Source of the DNA: Fibrobacter sp.
GTDB taxonomy: Bacteria > Fibrobacterota > Fibrobacteria > Fibrobacterales > Fibrobacteraceae
DNA length: 5,707 bases
Assembly (NCBI GenBank): GCA_012841225.1
Contig: DUVD01000195.1
Location: 1-5,707 of the forward strand
Direction of reading: 5' to 3'
The position numbers and the translations under genes were made by a program. Positions 5,409 to 5,707 of this stretch are shown piece after piece (positions within the stretch are counted from its first letter, which is position 1; every line of letters starts with the position of its first letter). The notes beneath the pieces are model-generated. The model had not been told where the DNA came from. It saw only the letters and a list, made by a program, of their open reading frames with translations, and made no database searches.

Positions 5409-5707
5409 ATGGAAATCATTCTTCAAATCGCCCCGCAAGAAGCAACCGAATTCAATAAAAGACTAGCCGTTCTGGAACAATGTTTTCAGGACGGTTCTTT
5501 ATTATTGAGCGAACGCGATGGCGAAAAGCCAGCTCAATTTACTTTGACTCTCAATGATGTTTTCCCTTGGCATGATTTTTTTAAGAAATTACGTGTTTCT
5601 TGGTGGCTTTCACAACAAAAGGTCCCAAATGCGTTTTTGCCACAAAAAAGAATCCCAGAAGAACTTCTCGATGAAATGGAGAAATTGCCCGAACGCGAAT
5701 TATTGAG
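5409..5707 (+). CDS. Unrecognised protein, 5' part only (cut by the window edge)
   Basis: The frame is open from ATG 5409 through the last base, giving 99 codons so far. The visible part begins MEIILQIAPQEATEFNKRL. It has a hydrophobic and aromatic middle (FTLTLNDVFPWHDFF, then VSWWLSQQ, about residues 44-70) and a charged end (PEELLDEMEKLPERELL). It lacks a signal peptide and a convincing membrane segment, so it is probably cytoplasmic. I do not recognise the family. AGGGG at 5403-5407 is only 1 nt from the ATG, too close for a normal ribosome binding site. No other ATG, GTG or TTG is found upstream in this frame back to the stop at 5253. Translation may therefore be coupled to the short gene that ends 20 nt earlier. 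The length and residue mix look like a real protein, but the missing 3' end prevents a family call. Confidence 0.78.
   Translation, partial: MEIILQIAPQEATEFNKRLAVLEQCFQDGSLLLSERDGEKPAQFTLTLNDVFPWHDFFKKLRVSWWLSQQKVPNAFLPQKRIPEELLDEMEKLPERELL

Overview
The window looks like an ordinary chromosomal segment of a Gram-negative bacterium of moderate GC content. It holds four complete genes of recognisable families, one short gene, and two genes cut by the window edges. The Gram-negative call rests on an outer-membrane receptor of the TonB-dependent type and a dipeptidase with a signal peptide. The receptor's layout (signal peptide, carboxypeptidase-regulatory-like beta domain, plug, then a first barrel strand with a 'GP...F.ALRR.DESML' pattern) is common in Bacteroidota and Fibrobacterota. 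I lean to Fibrobacterota or a relative, but this is inference from protein style only.

Left part (1-1815): the C-terminal tail of an upstream gene, built of Asp/Ala/Pro pentapeptide repeats, ends in a TAATG overlap with a long-form TsaC/Sua5 threonylcarbamoyl-AMP synthase (69-1034, +). That gene converges, with only 10 bp between stop codons, on a secreted VanX/DdpX-type D-Ala-D-Ala dipeptidase (1045-1815, -).

Middle (1819-4269): the dipeptidase lies 3 nt downstream of a 786-residue TonB-dependent receptor-like protein (1819-4179, -), so the two probably form one transcript with coupled translation. A 90-bp divergent intergenic region carries an 8-bp perfect inverted repeat and separates the receptor from the next gene.

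Right part (4270-5707, +): a complete YafV/Nit2-type omega-amidase with an intact Glu-Lys-Cys triad. An AT-rich 174-bp intergenic region follows, holding a palindrome at the amidase stop codon, a good sigma70-like promoter, and an operator-like element. After it come a 46-codon gene with a good ribosome binding site and, 20 nt later, an unrecognised gene that runs off the right edge.

The conserved genes cover tRNA t6A modification, D-Ala-D-Ala hydrolysis and transaminated-glutamine repair. They do not form an obvious single pathway. The two items that could hide something new are the receptor-dipeptidase pair and the short-gene/unknown-gene unit at the right edge. I see no tRNA, rRNA, CRISPR array, insertion sequence or integration site.
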